A stretch of 64,000 nt of DNA from contig NC_134649.1 of the NCBI RefSeq assembly GCF_030463565.1, forward strand, positions 39,271,044 to 39,335,043, in the 5' to 3' direction. This stretch comes from Pelecanus crispus (taxonomy: Eukaryota > Chordata > Aves > Pelecaniformes > Pelecanidae). The notes below the pieces were generated by a model. That model saw nothing but the letters and a program-made list of their open reading frames with translations. It was not told the origin of the DNA and ran no database searches. The position numbers were made by a program, and so were the translations under genes. Positions 51,616-63,485 of this stretch are shown piece after piece; position 1 is the first letter of the stretch; the number at the start of each line of letters is the position of its first letter.

Positions 51616-51760
51616 CAAGAGAAAGCGCAGCTATGAAGGCTGTGGTCACGCTGCTGGCACACAGCACAGCAGCCTGGCTCAGCTCCACAGAGCCCTTGGA
51701 GATGGCTCCGAGGATCACAGCAGCAACAGCAGCCAGAAGTCCCACCACGGTGGCCTGGAC
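51616..51760 (-). CDS. SLC41A3: SLC41A3 coding exon: [14 protein letters not shown] membrane spans
   Basis: The exon runs from the acceptor GCCCCCCAG to the donor GTGAGT: 145 bases, phase 0 in and phase 1 out. It encodes [20 protein letters not shown], a short hydrophilic turn, and [17 protein letters not shown]: two transmembrane helices of the N-terminal repeat. [14 protein letters not shown] is the form I recall for SLC41A3, while SLC41A1 has VQATVVGFLASIAA, which supports the A3 assignment. A 230-codon frame on the opposite strand overlaps this exon and is only its antisense shadow. Confidence 0.95.
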
Positions 51761-52560
51761 CTGGGGGGCAAAAAGACAGCTGGTGAGCAATCATCCGCAT
51801 CTGCCCCAGCCAGTCCTAGCTCCATGCGACCGCAGAATTTCCACACAGCTAAGCCTTGCAGAGATGCTGATTGCTTATGTATTTAAGCAGCATCCCTGTA
51901 AGGCTCCACTACACTCAAAAAAAATCCTGACAAAGTTTGGAGAAAGACTCTGGAGGACTGCAAAGGACAGATAACATTTCAGCAAAGGACACCGAGTCCA
52001 TCAGCAAAGGAATAGCCCTGGTCAACACAAAAATGGGGTCCCCATCAACACAGCACTCCTAGCAAGCTGAAAGCTGTGGCACGAGATAAGGGAAAGCACA
52101 CAGACACATGTTGCAAGCCCTGTGGCCTTGCCACATGCAACCTCTCGGCTGGTTGCTGGATTTTAACAAGCAGAAAGAGCTACCAGCGTCACATTTCTCC
52201 CATCTCTCCCCTCCTGCCCAAGGCTGATTCCCAAACACTGCCAGTAAACGACAGGCTTTATCTAGGGGCTGTTGTGAAACAGGGATTGTGCTGCAGCTCC
52301 CCCTGCAAAAGGAGGTTTTTTCATTATTTGTTTGTCCGCAAAGGCAATGAATGTCTAGATGTGTTTTGCAGCTAAGCTACAAGCTTTGGGGCCACACAGA
52401 GTTTTATTGGAGGTCAAGTCCTGGGCTCTGCTTGGCTCTGTTGAGAATACCTGCCCCAAATCAACAGCTCAGGATTCAGCACTGCTGGGAACAGATGCTG
52501 TTGGGCTGCAGCACAGCAAGAGAAAAGGGCCTTTTTCCTCTCCCAGTTGAAGTGACTCAC
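51761..52560 (-). other. SLC41A3: SLC41A3 intron (0.8 kb)
   Basis: The minus-strand intron begins GTGAGT and ends GCCCCCCAG. No other feature is recognised. Confidence 0.85.
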
Positions 52561-52632
52561 CTGGATAAGGGCTAAATTGCAGGTGGCCATTTTCCATTGC
52601 TTCTGGGCATCATCCATCTGTCCAGTGTTAGC
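52561..52632 (-). CDS. SLC41A3: SLC41A3 coding exon: ANTGQMDD loop
   Basis: This 72-base exon (24 codons, phase 0 at both ends) lies between the acceptor TTGGCTCCTAG and the donor GTGAGT. It encodes ANTGQMDDAQKQWKM followed by ATCNLALIQ, matching the ANTGQIDD...NLALIQ stretch of the family between the first GN motif and the next membrane span. The Asp-rich loop is cytosol-facing in models of the fold. It is too short to find by frame length and is fixed by the splice sites and family match. Confidence 0.93.
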
Positions 52633-53453
52633 CTAGGAGCCAAGAGAGACACCCTGAAAACCTGTTCCTGTCGCACAGGTGGCTGCTGAAGCCCCTGTGG
52701 GAAAGGGGTTGCTAAAGCCAGAGAGGCGAGCACAGGTCAGGATCTCCCAGCCTTCCCTGCACTTCCTTCTTGACACATCTCCATCATCCTCCAGCCCAGG
52801 GTCCCAGGGGTATCAGAGGCTCATGTGGAGGTACAGAGGCATTGCAGGGCACCCAGCTAAACGTGGAGCAGGCGCATCCACCGCAGCCCACACAGACAAA
52901 AAGCTGAACAAATCAAACCATTTTTCCTCTTTCATTCCCCCTAAATTGCTCTGTTAAGCTCCAATTTCTCCCAAGACATACAAACAGCCCAAAGTAAACA
53001 AAACTGCTTAGGGAGATAGGAGAAATCAAATCCAGAGTAGCAAAAGCTATTGTAGGTCCCAAGAAGCCTCGGTCCGCTCCCCCCAAGGTAGGATTGCTGG
53101 GAAGCCCTGGGTCTCTCAAGGATCAATACCCACCGAAAAGCAATCCAATACTGAAGCTGACAGCTGTGAAGCCCTGGCTTTGTCTCCTTCATGTGTCACA
53201 GGGCCCCAAATACCAGCAACTGGCCACCCAGGGATTAATTCACCTTCAAAGCGCAGATGGAAATTCTCTGTTCCAGTTACAAAATGAGGGCAAACACATT
53301 ATTTTAACATTCACACACCACTGGTTTCTACTTAGCAGAAAAGGGCATGTCTCATACACACAGTGTGGTTATATAAAACCAGAATCTCCTGATATCTCCT
53401 GCTAATCCCCCTGCTCCCCACACACACACCACCACCACCTTGTTAACACTCAC
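52633..53453 (-). other. SLC41A3: SLC41A3 intron (0.8 kb)
   Basis: The minus-strand intron begins GTGAGT and ends GGCTCCTAG. A short CA-rich patch lies near 53419-53438. Nothing else is recognised. Confidence 0.85.
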
Positions 53454-53561
53454 AGCAGTAGAGAGCCTGGATGCCAGCGTCATCTCAAGATTACCCTTCA
53501 GGCCAACCAAGGCAGGAACCAGGATAAAAACTTCCGTAATTGTCCGAAACACATCCCAGTG
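53454..53561 (-). CDS. SLC41A3: SLC41A3 coding exon with first GN motif
   Basis: The exon is 108 bases (36 codons, phase 0 at both ends) between the acceptor TTTTCTTCCAG and the donor GTGAGT. It encodes [20 protein letters not shown] and then [31 protein letters not shown] is the N-terminal-repeat GN motif, paired with GVGGNLVAIQASRIST at 43810-43944. The lead-in HW.VF follows directly on the FQ end of the preceding exon, as in human SLC41 proteins. Confidence 0.95.
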
Positions 53562-56500
53562 CTGGAAGAAAACAAAGCCAATGACCTCAGTTTGTGATGC
53601 TGACCAGTCCAATGTTGTTGTTTCAAAGGGGAGTGGGTTCCCACCTTGCCACCTGCTCTACAGGTGTCTGCTATGAACATGGGGGCAGATGCTGCCCTGG
53701 GTGGTTGCATTTTGGGGGTGAAGGAAGCAATTTTTAGCTCACAATATTCTTTCTAATCTCATGCACAGCAAAGCACTATCCTAACAGGGAAGGAACTTTC
53801 TTCCTGAGGGCAGCAGCAGATTTTGGAAAGCCACAAATTAAAATGTGCCTTTAGCATTAGCCAAGAACAACACAAAAAATAATTAGGGTTCACAAGCCAA
53901 ATGAAATACAGCATGCTCTCCATCCTTTGTACTGACACTACATACAGGAATGCCTATTGCTATCCAGACTCCTAACAATAAACACAAAGATCTGGAAAAG
54001 ATCTAACAACAAAAACTTGTGTCTGTCTTTTTTTACCAAACTTCTAACTAAGCAGCTAAGACTGGTGGTGGGAGGGAAGGAGATTTTTGTATCTCTTCTC
54101 CACAGGCAGTTCCTAAATCTTCCTGTTACCAAGCATGCTCCCAGCACAGCTGGAAAAAGGATTTTGAATTAAGATATCCCGTTAGCCCAAACTGCTGGGC
54201 CAATATCTTGATTATCATTGCTCCTCTGAAGCTGAACTGTACAAAGCTGTTCAATCAGCTGCAACACTAGAAATGATCTGAAACCTTAAGAAACTTTGTT
54301 GATTAACACATCTTCTCTGATTTATCTACCATACAGTGCCTTGGAACATAATCCATTCACCCCCTGTGCATTCAAGGATGTTGACAAAGTCCCACTGTAG
54401 CCAGAGAGGTTGACATTAGGCTGAAATCACAGAACTGAGCAGCTCACTGTGAAGTAAAACCAACTAGCCCAACATCTAAGAGCAGAATACAAGAAAAAAA
54501 GAGCAGCTGCAATGAGTCAGGTGTATAAAACAGGAATCTACAAGTATGACAGGTAGATGGGATAATTCTCCTATGTATTTTCCAGCCTACAACTATTTGC
54601 CACAGGGTACTGAGCTGGTGGGGTTTCTGCACGCTTACCAGTGTTCAAAGGATTTCTCTTTCAGGTACTCATCCAATCTCCCCCCTCCAACCCATGAGCC
54701 ATCCTGTGGCAAAAATTACCATAGTTTAGCCACACATCATGTGAAGGATCACTTTGTTCATTAATTCTAACTTGTCACTGGCCAGTATTGTATGACGGTC
54801 CCAAAATCTGGCACTAGAGGACAAAATGAACAACAGAACCCTGCCTGCCTTCTCCCCATCCATGGGGATTCTATAAACCTGAAAGTCCAGGAGGTTGGAC
54901 AGACTCGGTAAATGTCGACACACTCAGCTGTCAGCCTGTTTGGAAATATATACAGGGTGTAACAGCTCGGTGTTTTGCTCTGGCTGTGCCATGGGAAGCT
55001 GTGGGAAGCCAGTGGTGTGGCTGTCTGCCGGGAAGAGCTCACAGCTTCCTTCTGAGTCAGGATGAATGAAAGTGGGGCTGAGCCAGCCCTGAGCATGTGG
55101 TGCAAGACACTCCTCAGAGGTGCAGAAAACCGGCAAAACATTATTATCAATATAAAAAGGCACACTTTCTGGCAGTGGTGACCTGGAAACAGGCATGTTT
55201 CAAAATGTTAAAGGTAAGTTACTGTTGAGTAAATAACAGACAACACAAGAATAGTCACCTTATTTGACACGCTACAATTTTGCTTGAATTTGTTAACATG
55301 GAACTTAAATACCTGAGAAAAGCTAGGGGCGGACATCTCTTTTAAAGATTCAAATCCCCCTCTCTCCTCTCTCTTTAATTAAGAATAAAGATCCAAACAC
55401 ATCTTTGACACCTTCAAAAGAAAGAGGAGAAAAAACAGACTTCATAGTCACAATGTAAAAAAACCCAATCATTTAAAATACACAGGCGTGCAGACATTCA
55501 TATTTAAGACCTTACATATTTTGCACATAAAAAGACAAATAAAAAGCAAGAGAAAAACTCAACTGTTTGTATTTTCTGTGCATGTCACCTTTGGGAAATA
55601 CGGCTTTACTGTATCACTGTAAGCTCCAATCCTTGTGTTCGTGATGAATTTTGCAGGTCTCAAGCCATCATAACATAAGTTTCAACAGATGAGGCATGAT
55701 TTTTTGGGACTCTGCCTTACATATAATTACACTGAAAGGCTTTGAACAATTAATAATCACACAACTGTACTAATAAAAAAAGCTGACTTAATTGCCTCCA
55801 TTTGAGTCTCATTAGTGACTCACCAAAAGCCTAAGGACAGATTCATAACTATTTATACCACAGTAGCCAGGACTCCACTGTGTTAGAGACTGCAGAAATA
55901 CAGAACAAAGAGATGATACCTGTGCCATTGCCTTGCAGGACTGTCAGCTGGAGGAGCAGGTGAATGTGGCAGGTTAGAGATGTGCAGGCAAGAAGCTGCC
56001 TGAATGAAGACAGCTGGGTTAAGTCTAGGAAGCATCTCTCTCCTTCGAGATGAAAACTGGCTTAGAAGGAAGAGAAACATTCCCTGCAGCATTGCAAACC
56101 CACACAGGGACACTGAGCCAGGAAGAGACTCTTTCCCACCTCATGTCCCCATAATAGAGTTACAGCCCTAAAGCTCAGCTCTGAAGAAACTTGGTTACCC
56201 CATGATCCACTGCAGCTGGTCACCATGCCAGTTGGATCTGCTCATGGGGTCCCGTAGAGGAACAGAGGCTATGATGTTCTGAGACAGTCTCCCCAGCTGC
56301 AGTCTAGCCTCACTGTCCCTCCTTATACTGTCCTCACAGGCCCAACCATGTCCTGTTACCTCTCCAGGGCATGCATCCTTGCATTGCAGCAGCTAAGAAA
56401 CCTCAGAGGTTTTCCATCGCCCTGAACAAGTCAACAGAAAGATCAAAAGACCCTAGACTATAAAACACAAGCCAATTCAAAATCCTTTTCAATGCTAAAC

Positions 56501-59072
56501 ATCTCATGAGCTTTTATCAACAACGGACAGGGATATCTTATGTCTGTGACTTTTATTTGGACTGTGTCCCACTGCAGTGGTCTGGAAGGGGAGAATGAAA
56601 GGGAGGCTTTCCTCCTGAATTCTCTGGCTTGAAATCTGATTGTCCAGTTTCAATCTGATTCTTCACCTTACTGTAAAAGGGTGGGCCAAACACTGGCAGG
56701 GCGCTGCAAAGTCTCCAGCAATGTCAGCCAGCCTGGAATCCAGATCAACCAGCTGGCCAAGGATCTCTGGAGCAGAAGCAGAAACGTCCAGCAAGAAAAG
56801 ACCCATGCCATGCTACCGGCCCTGCACAGAGACTGCATCAACTGCACAACCAAGAAGAGAAAACAGCAAATGGCTATTTCTTTGGGCATCCTTTTGTTAC
56901 AGTATGAGACACCCAGGTTTGAGCCTTGGAGTCAACTGAGCTAGACAAATCTCTCTTGTTGATTTTTTTTTTTTTTTCCAGTAACATGAACAGTTCTTGG
57001 TTTCATCCCAGGACAGGTCAGAAACTGCTAAAATCCTGAAAAGTTTGATAGGACACAAACAAGCAATTCCCACTTTGTTCTCTTTACAAGATCAGCCCCA
57101 CAAATCAGAGCATCAGCTGAATTCCCAGCACAGAACAACATTATTTCAAGATATTTTGTATGCAACAAAACAAGGGCAGCACCATCAAACTCACGTGCAT
57201 GCTCTAGATACCATCCATGAGCTTGCCCATATATCTTCCTGTCAAAGGCAGACACAGTTTCCTAAGAATGTTTTCCAGTGGCTGCAAATAGGGCAAAGTG
57301 TTCCTCGGCTAGACCATCCCCTGAGAAATGGGCAAATCACAGACTCCTGGACTAGAAAAACCTGTAGTTTCAGTAGCGTGAGCCCTCATGATTACCAATA
57401 TGAGTCTTATGGTACCTGGCCTCAAGCAAACAAACCTAGTCTCAGGTTTTAGTTGGACAGGACAGTGAGTTTCTAGCTCTCACACTTGCAGGAAGAAAAG
57501 CTGAAAATAAGCAGCTCAAAGACAAAAAGGCACAGAAGAATAATCCAAACCTTTAAAGGCTAAGATCTCTGGATTTTCCCAGCTACTGGTTTTGTTTTTA
57601 AATATGGGGTTGTTGATACCATGGCAGCTTGCCTCACTAACATCTCTCCTACGCCAGTTGTGACTCTCAATGCACTAGCTCCCTCCTCTGGGAGCTGAAC
57701 CCGCTGACTGATAGCTTCTATTTCAACATAGTTGGAAACACTTTCACCAAAAAATACACTTCCTATTATTGTGCTTCATGCATGACCCCATTTCTAAGAG
57801 TCTAGTGAATAAATACACAAAGTAGGCTGTACTCTGGTATTTAAAGGACACGTGCAACGTAGGTATAGATGGCTTGTGTTTTCCATCAGTTTGGATACGG
57901 TTACGTTTTTGAACAGAGCCCAATTCTTAGCAAGTCCGTTCAGTCTCTTTTAGACAAAGACCTATTCACCTGCCAAGGGTATGGAGTGGATATATACTAT
58001 GTCTTTATCCTTCTCCGAGATAACTGCTAACTATTAACATCTTGGGTAGTTTGAGAAGTTCTGTAATGCTGCAAGACAGGTCTGTGCCTAAGCACAGCAC
58101 AAGGTGGAGACAACAAACACAGCGTATGTCACTCCAGTTAACCCTTCTTTGATAATCCTCATATTCCCTTTAATTCAACTTCTCTGCCTTCTTTGTTTCT
58201 TCCAATGCAAGAAAAAACAGCAAGGTATTGTCTTTCCAAACACTTAAGTATCCATATTTAGCTCCTGCTGTGGTATTAACACCAGAGAATCCAATGTACT
58301 CTAGTGAGCTCAGAGTGCAGGATATATCCTTGGGAAACTCTGCCAGCCTTTTGATTTGTAAATCCACTGGCATGAGATGCCCAAACTAGATCAAAATTTG
58401 CATTTCTATTTGTGCCACTGGTACAAAGGAAAGACAGATGGGATAGATTCTGGTTGTGGGCACAACGGTGTAAATCCAGCAGCACTCCTTCGAAGTCAAC
58501 GGAAGTTATTCCAAATTTACACACACCTCAGAATCTGGCCAAGAAGCACTCAGTTTGTAGGCAATGCTAATCTTTTTATGCTGTCTCATCACAGTATCTA
58601 AATTCCTTCTAGACCAAAGATTACATTAGGTTGCTTGCAAAGAACTGAAAGCATAAACTTGCCTCTAAGTGAGACAGGTAGTTAATAACAATCCTGACCT
58701 AGATCTCCTTATCAGCAATTTCTGAAGGAAAGAAATAATACCATGTAACAGGGGAATATGCCACAGTCTGAACCCAGTCGCTTCACAGCAGTCATCACTG
58801 TTTAGCTAGATACAGTAAAGGGAGCACCCAGTCTAACGCAGCGAGGGCAGTGTCAGGCAGCCTGCCTGAAAACCACTATCCCAGTTTACAAGGAGCCCAT
58901 GTACTGATCTAAAGAAAATGGGCAGTGTCTCTGTAGCACAGGAAAACCCTACAGCCATCGTGCTGACTGGCTGCTAGGACCGCACACATTAGAAACAAAA
59001 ATGCAAAAATACTCAAGGTCAGTGAATTAGCCCACCCTCTCACTATAAAGTTGCCTAACTATATGTACCTAC
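53562..59072 (-). other. SLC41A3: SLC41A3 intron (5.5 kb), longest in the visible gene
   Basis: The minus-strand intron begins GTAGGT and ends TTTTCTTCCAG. It contains a palindromic element at about 58443-58540, a poly(T) run near 56963-56977 and AT-rich stretches around 55200-55860. No extra exon is recognised. Alternative exons cannot be excluded without transcript data. Confidence 0.8.
58443..58540. repeat. Imperfect palindromic repeat, probable ancient amniote element
   Basis: GATTCTGG near the left end is mirrored by CAGAATC near the right end. Inside it, GGTGTAAAT is mirrored by ATTTACACAC, and the centre reads CTCCTTCGAAGTCAACGG. The layout, with GTAAATCC, a GAAGTCAA core and ATTTACAC, resembles the dispersed hairpin repeat I recall from bird and turtle genomes (GTGTAAATC...AACTCCATTGAAGTCAATGG). 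The family name is uncertain. Confidence 0.5.
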
Positions 59073-59167
59073 TTGAAAAACATCCATCAAGAGGCCAGCA
59101 GCTACCATGCCCAAGCCACCCAGAAGGAACGGCATGAAAATCTGGGAGGCAATGGAGAATGAAGTCT
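59073..59167 (-). CDS. SLC41A3: SLC41A3 first visible coding exon (first transmembrane helix)
   Basis: SLC41A3 is a Mg2+ transporter of the MgtE-like SLC41 family; literature on the mammalian protein describes Na+-dependent Mg2+ efflux, including from mitochondria. This exon encodes ETSFSIASQIFMPFLLGG (Glu is split at the acceptor) followed by LGMVAAGLLMDVFQ, the first membrane helix, ending at FQ before the donor GTAGGT in phase 0. The 5' limit is uncertain: the chosen acceptor is TTTCTCCCAG, giving 95 bases with a split Glu codon that matches the remembered (R/K)ETxxSIxLQ motif. The open frame continues about 100 bases further upstream, so a longer exon is possible. The ten visible exons join without a phase error into about 420 residues. 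The human protein is about 507, so roughly 85 N-terminal residues are missing and should lie in exons upstream. Confidence 0.85.
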
Positions 59168-61785
59168 CTGGGAGAAATCCATTGGCTGACCTGGTCAACT
59201 TGCAGGTGAAACCTCTCAGCTTCTTGCCATGGAAGCACAGTTCCAATTGTAACTGGGTGACCACCATGGTCAAACACTGTTACCCCATGCTCAGCAGGGC
59301 AAATGGGGAGAGATCAGGACATCACACAGATCCTCCTGGTACCTCTCTTCGAAGTCAAAAGAAATGCTTTTCCTCAAACTACAGCAATGATCCCAAATTG
59401 CTTTAGCTTCTTCTCCTCCTAAAAGCACACCCAGAGGGTTGCAGCAAGGGTATCCTCCAAAACCGATTCAGCTGGGTTGAGCCCAGGTGGCAGCAAACTC
59501 GATGGACACTATTTCTCCGATTTATATCCAAGGGGGAATTAAAAAAGAGAAAAGAAGATTGCGGAGATGTCTGTGGACGAATAGAAATGAGCCCACACCC
59601 CATTCAGCTCCCACCACCTCGGTAAAAACCAGTAAGACCTGCTCAGGCTACAGCACTGAAAGAGTGACAGGTCATGCAAGAATCCCTCAGCGTGCTCAAA
59701 CGCACTAGTGTCCTTTCTCCTCAGGTTACATTTCTTGTCAGACTGCGGCTCGCCTTTGATATGATGGTTTAATATGTAAGCCTGCTGTGAAATGGCCCCA
59801 GTTCCCTCACTCCCACCATAAGCAACGTTGAACTTTTCTCACTGTCCCAAGGCCGAGGAGGTGGGGAGTTAATGACCAGGATCCGTTCTGCTCTCCTTTA
59901 AGGTGAAGAAAAGTCAAGGGAAACATGAGTCCACACTTCTCATGGCTGACAATATTACACAGGTCTCATCTCCAGGCAAGTGACACAGCTAAGCCGGCTG
60001 GTGAGAGAATATCTGCCCTTCTAGACCCTGGCCCCTCTTGTTCCTTCCGTTGTCTCCGCAGGATGTAACAATCGGTCTATGCCAGCTATACCTCTGAATG
60101 ACTGGCTTTCAGGGGAAAAAAAAAATCCAGAGAACCAGCCAATAAGCTTCAAAAGCGAACACCCTTATCTGCTGTCATCACTTCAACTTTCTGCTAGTTT
60201 GCAAAGGCCAAGATAAGAGTCATAGCCAGAGCTTATTTAAGGTAGCTCCGTAATCTCACTACACTGCAGGCAAGGGAGAGAAAGGGTGAACGTTTCCATG
60301 GCATGCTGTGAGCTGGTCTCCCTTCCTGTCCTGAAGTGAAACACACTGTTTCTGCATACTCCCAGGAAGATACTGTCTTTGAGAGAGGGAGTCTCACCCC
60401 AGAGCCTCCATGGTCAAACAGCTGACACAAGGTCAAGACCCAGAGCTGCATCATGGCCACATATGGCCAAAGAATTTGTATCCTGCTCAGTAAAGACTTC
60501 AGCTCAAAGTCACGCATGTGGGGAAGGGAGTCAGGGTATTCTGTTGGGGCTCCTTTCTAACTAATTGGGGCAAACTAATTGGATCAGAGGGCCAAAAAGC
60601 TTTAAAAGCACAATTTAGGATGGAAGGGTGTAAGATTGGTTTAGTACATTGGCAACTGAGCTTTTTCACTATTCAACCACAGGTGCAAATCCAGCCATGC
60701 CCCAGCAAAGGTAAACAAGTAAAAGTAATTATTCAGTGCCAGGCATGAAACATACAGGTTTCTCAGTCCAGTTCAAATTCAATGTTTAAATTACATTGCC
60801 TTACTAACACTTTTTGTACTAATCCCTGACACACTCTGCAGAAAGACATTCATGGCTTGTGGACTCTGTCCTTGTGACAGGGTCCCCGGCTTGGAGCTAC
60901 ATGCATTGGCAGGGTTGGGCAGAACAAGATATGCTTTTGCGTTGCAGATAAATAGGGAACTGAGGAAGCTCTCAGCCATTTGGACAGTGTGTTTCTTTTG
61001 GTCTGAATTCACACAAACCAAACATGAAGCGTAATGGGCTGAGATGGCACAGCAGATCTCTCTGCAAGCATGGCAGAGTGGAAAACAAGCCCTAGCCACA
61101 GATGGGATACTCTGTCCTTCCCCGCTTTCTAGGTTGATATTTCAGTACAGCCCCCGAAGCCTTCTCCACTCCCAGCTGGCTTGGTGCGTACATGTGTCTC
61201 TTCCACCTAACAATGGTCCAGTTAGCTGAAAGCTAACAAGGGAGTACGCTTCAGCTAATCTAACTGGGAAAAAAGCCCACAATAGCTGGAAGAGGGTGGT
61301 TATTAAAAATCCTGTAATAACCACATATGACCCAACCTCTTTATACCAGCCAGGAACTGAGAAGTGACAGCATGAAGGCCCAGTTCTGGTTAGAAACTCA
61401 CAGAGGTTTCAAGGAAATAAAGAACAATTTCTGGACTACTACCACAGGTTTTCAAAGGTCTGATCATATGCATACCTCGTCCCATATGCCACTGTTATCT
61501 GCCAACTGGATTGCTGACAGGCAGAAACATTAATGTAAAGGAAATATTAATGAGCCTGAATGACTCAAATGCCATTAAAAAACACAGCAGCAACACATCC
61601 TGTAAAGCGTCAGCCTGGCAGGGTTTATGAGTTTATCATGCTTTGGTTCTCTCTGTTTCTAAGCAAGCACCATAAAAAGCCTTCAACCGATGAATCAGTG
61701 TGCAGAGAAGGTAATTGGTTCAGGTGACCTTAATGTGTACACTGGGGCATTTTAATATGCATTTAAGGAGCCTCTGATAAAGATC

Positions 61786-61861
61786 TGCACCATATTTGTC
61801 AGCAAAGAGATGCATCATATTTTCCTGGCAAAGAGATGTACTATATTTGTCCGCAAAGAGA
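61786..61861 (+). repeat. Three-unit 25-26 bp tandem repeat
   Basis: Three consecutive units share the form TG(C/T)A(C/T)(C/T)ATATTT...GCAAAGAGA, at 61786-61810, 61811-61836 and 61837-61861. They differ at a few internal bases, so the array is not fresh. No function is apparent. Confidence 0.85.
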
Positions 61862-62379
61862 TACAAAACCGCAAAGGTTTGAGAAGAAAGGGAGCACTGC
61901 TAAACAGCAGGAAAAAGATTATAACTAGTTGGAAAAAAAAAGGAAACCACCTCATGGCAAAACCTGGGGAGGTACAGTGCTGCCCTTCTCTGCACACAAA
62001 TACACGGTACCCCTATGCTTGCAAACTAGCCAACAGGTAGCATTGCCCTGGAGGAGCCAAAGCAGAAACAGCTGCTTTGGTGGGCCCTGACCCCGATCTA
62101 GGGCCTCCATCCACTGCCCCAGTATAAAAAACAGAAAGATGACATGTGCCAAAGAACAGAGTTTCAGGCGTACCTGATCATCCCTGCACAGAAGGGACGG
62201 GGATACCCATGAGTGCTCTTACAACACGGCGGCGTGAGCAGCAGACAACACTATTCTGACACCTTAGACCCATGAGAGGACGATGCTTTTCAGGGACCAT
62301 ATGTCCCAATTGTTGGAGTACTATCACTCCTGACTCTGCTAGCTCTCTGTCAGATCAGGCTGTGTATTTTTGTTTCTTA

Positions 62380-62546
62380 CCTTGCTCCTCTCTTCCCCAC
62401 TTCAGTAAAGGGCAGGTAAGAGAGCTTACGTGGAGAGACTGAGAGCAAGCAGATGGAGAGTGCCTGAGACCCAAAGCTTTGCAGGCTTTCTGTTGGCCCA
62501 CAGAAACAGCAGCAGCAGCAGGGCAGAGGCCAGGACTGGCTTATAA
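62380..62546 (-). promoter_or_regulatory. Candidate TATA-box promoter and non-coding first exon
   Basis: On the minus strand a CCTTTATAAGCC motif (TATA-like, about 62546-62538) is followed, after an expected start near 62512, by about 130 bases without an ATG. These end at GAGCAAG before GTAAGAA, a strong splice donor (exon end at 62380). This is the layout of a non-coding first exon and lies upstream of SLC41A3 in the same orientation, so it could be an alternative promoter. It contains a (GCT)n-like run. No CpG island accompanies it. All of this is inference from short motifs. Confidence 0.3.
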
Positions 62547-63485
62547 AGGAAGGGCAGTTCCTAGCAGCAGCAAGTCCACAATGAGGTGTGCTCAAGTAGT
62601 CCATGATCATGCATGAAAAGTCACTGTGCTAACTGCCAAAGGCTTGCTTTTCCTACAAGGTGTTGCATGGGTTGATTTCCCAGTCTCTAAGTACTGACAT
62701 GAAAGCTTTTTGTGAGCTCCTTATTTGCATAAAACAGAAACCAGACTTGTGGTTTCAGAAGAGTATGAGGTTTGCTTCACATTCTGTTTATATTAGTGGA
62801 CCGGTCCTTCCTAGAAAAAAAAAATACTCTAAGGGAAGAACATTGAAAGAAAAACATTCCTCCAACATCATAAACACATCTGCAACCTATTTCATGCTTT
62901 AATATCTCACACTGGGAGGTAACATGCACCTAATGTCAAGAGATCCATTGGAATGGGCAGGTCTGAACAGTCTGAAAAATAAAAATGAAAGTGGCTCCTT
63001 AAGGCTCAAGACTCTCAGAATGATGTCTAAGGAGACAAAAAGCAGTTTGCCACCAGGTTCTGGATTTGCCTTGGTGTTTTCTGATCTGACTAGAGATTCT
63101 GCTGGGTACTGAGTACATGCTAAGGTCAGTTAAGGATACTGTGTCACTCTTAAGCCTTTATAGCTCTTCTAGCTTAGGGAGATCAGCCCAGGGCTAATAG
63201 CAGAAGAACACAGCTCCAGATTTGTGAAAGTCGTCAATGCAAGCACAGTAGTTTCAGTGTCACTGTATCAGATAGGTCAGGGCAGTCTGACCCAACAGCT
63301 AGCTAGTCAAATAACAAGGGTTAACACAAAGGTACGCAGCAGTGAGAGTCAGCTAGAGTGCAAAGGCATAGCAATTTATAATCTGGAAATTAACTGCAGC
63401 TTTAAACTATCTAAAATTAGGTGCTCACCACTACCTTAAAGCTCTGTATTACTGCACCACAGGAGGAAAGGTCTGGTCCTGACTG

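Noticed and set aside
51282..51974. 230-codon plus-strand open frame
   Set aside because: It overlaps the SLC41A3 exon at 51616-51760 on the opposite strand; the exon has splice sites and a clear family match, so this frame is its antisense shadow extended by flanking sequence.
61465..61510. Possible 36-base micro-exon on the minus strand (acceptor CTGTCAG, donor GTATGC)
   Set aside because: Splice-like motifs this short are common by chance, and its frame does not give the phase required by the exon at 59073-59167.
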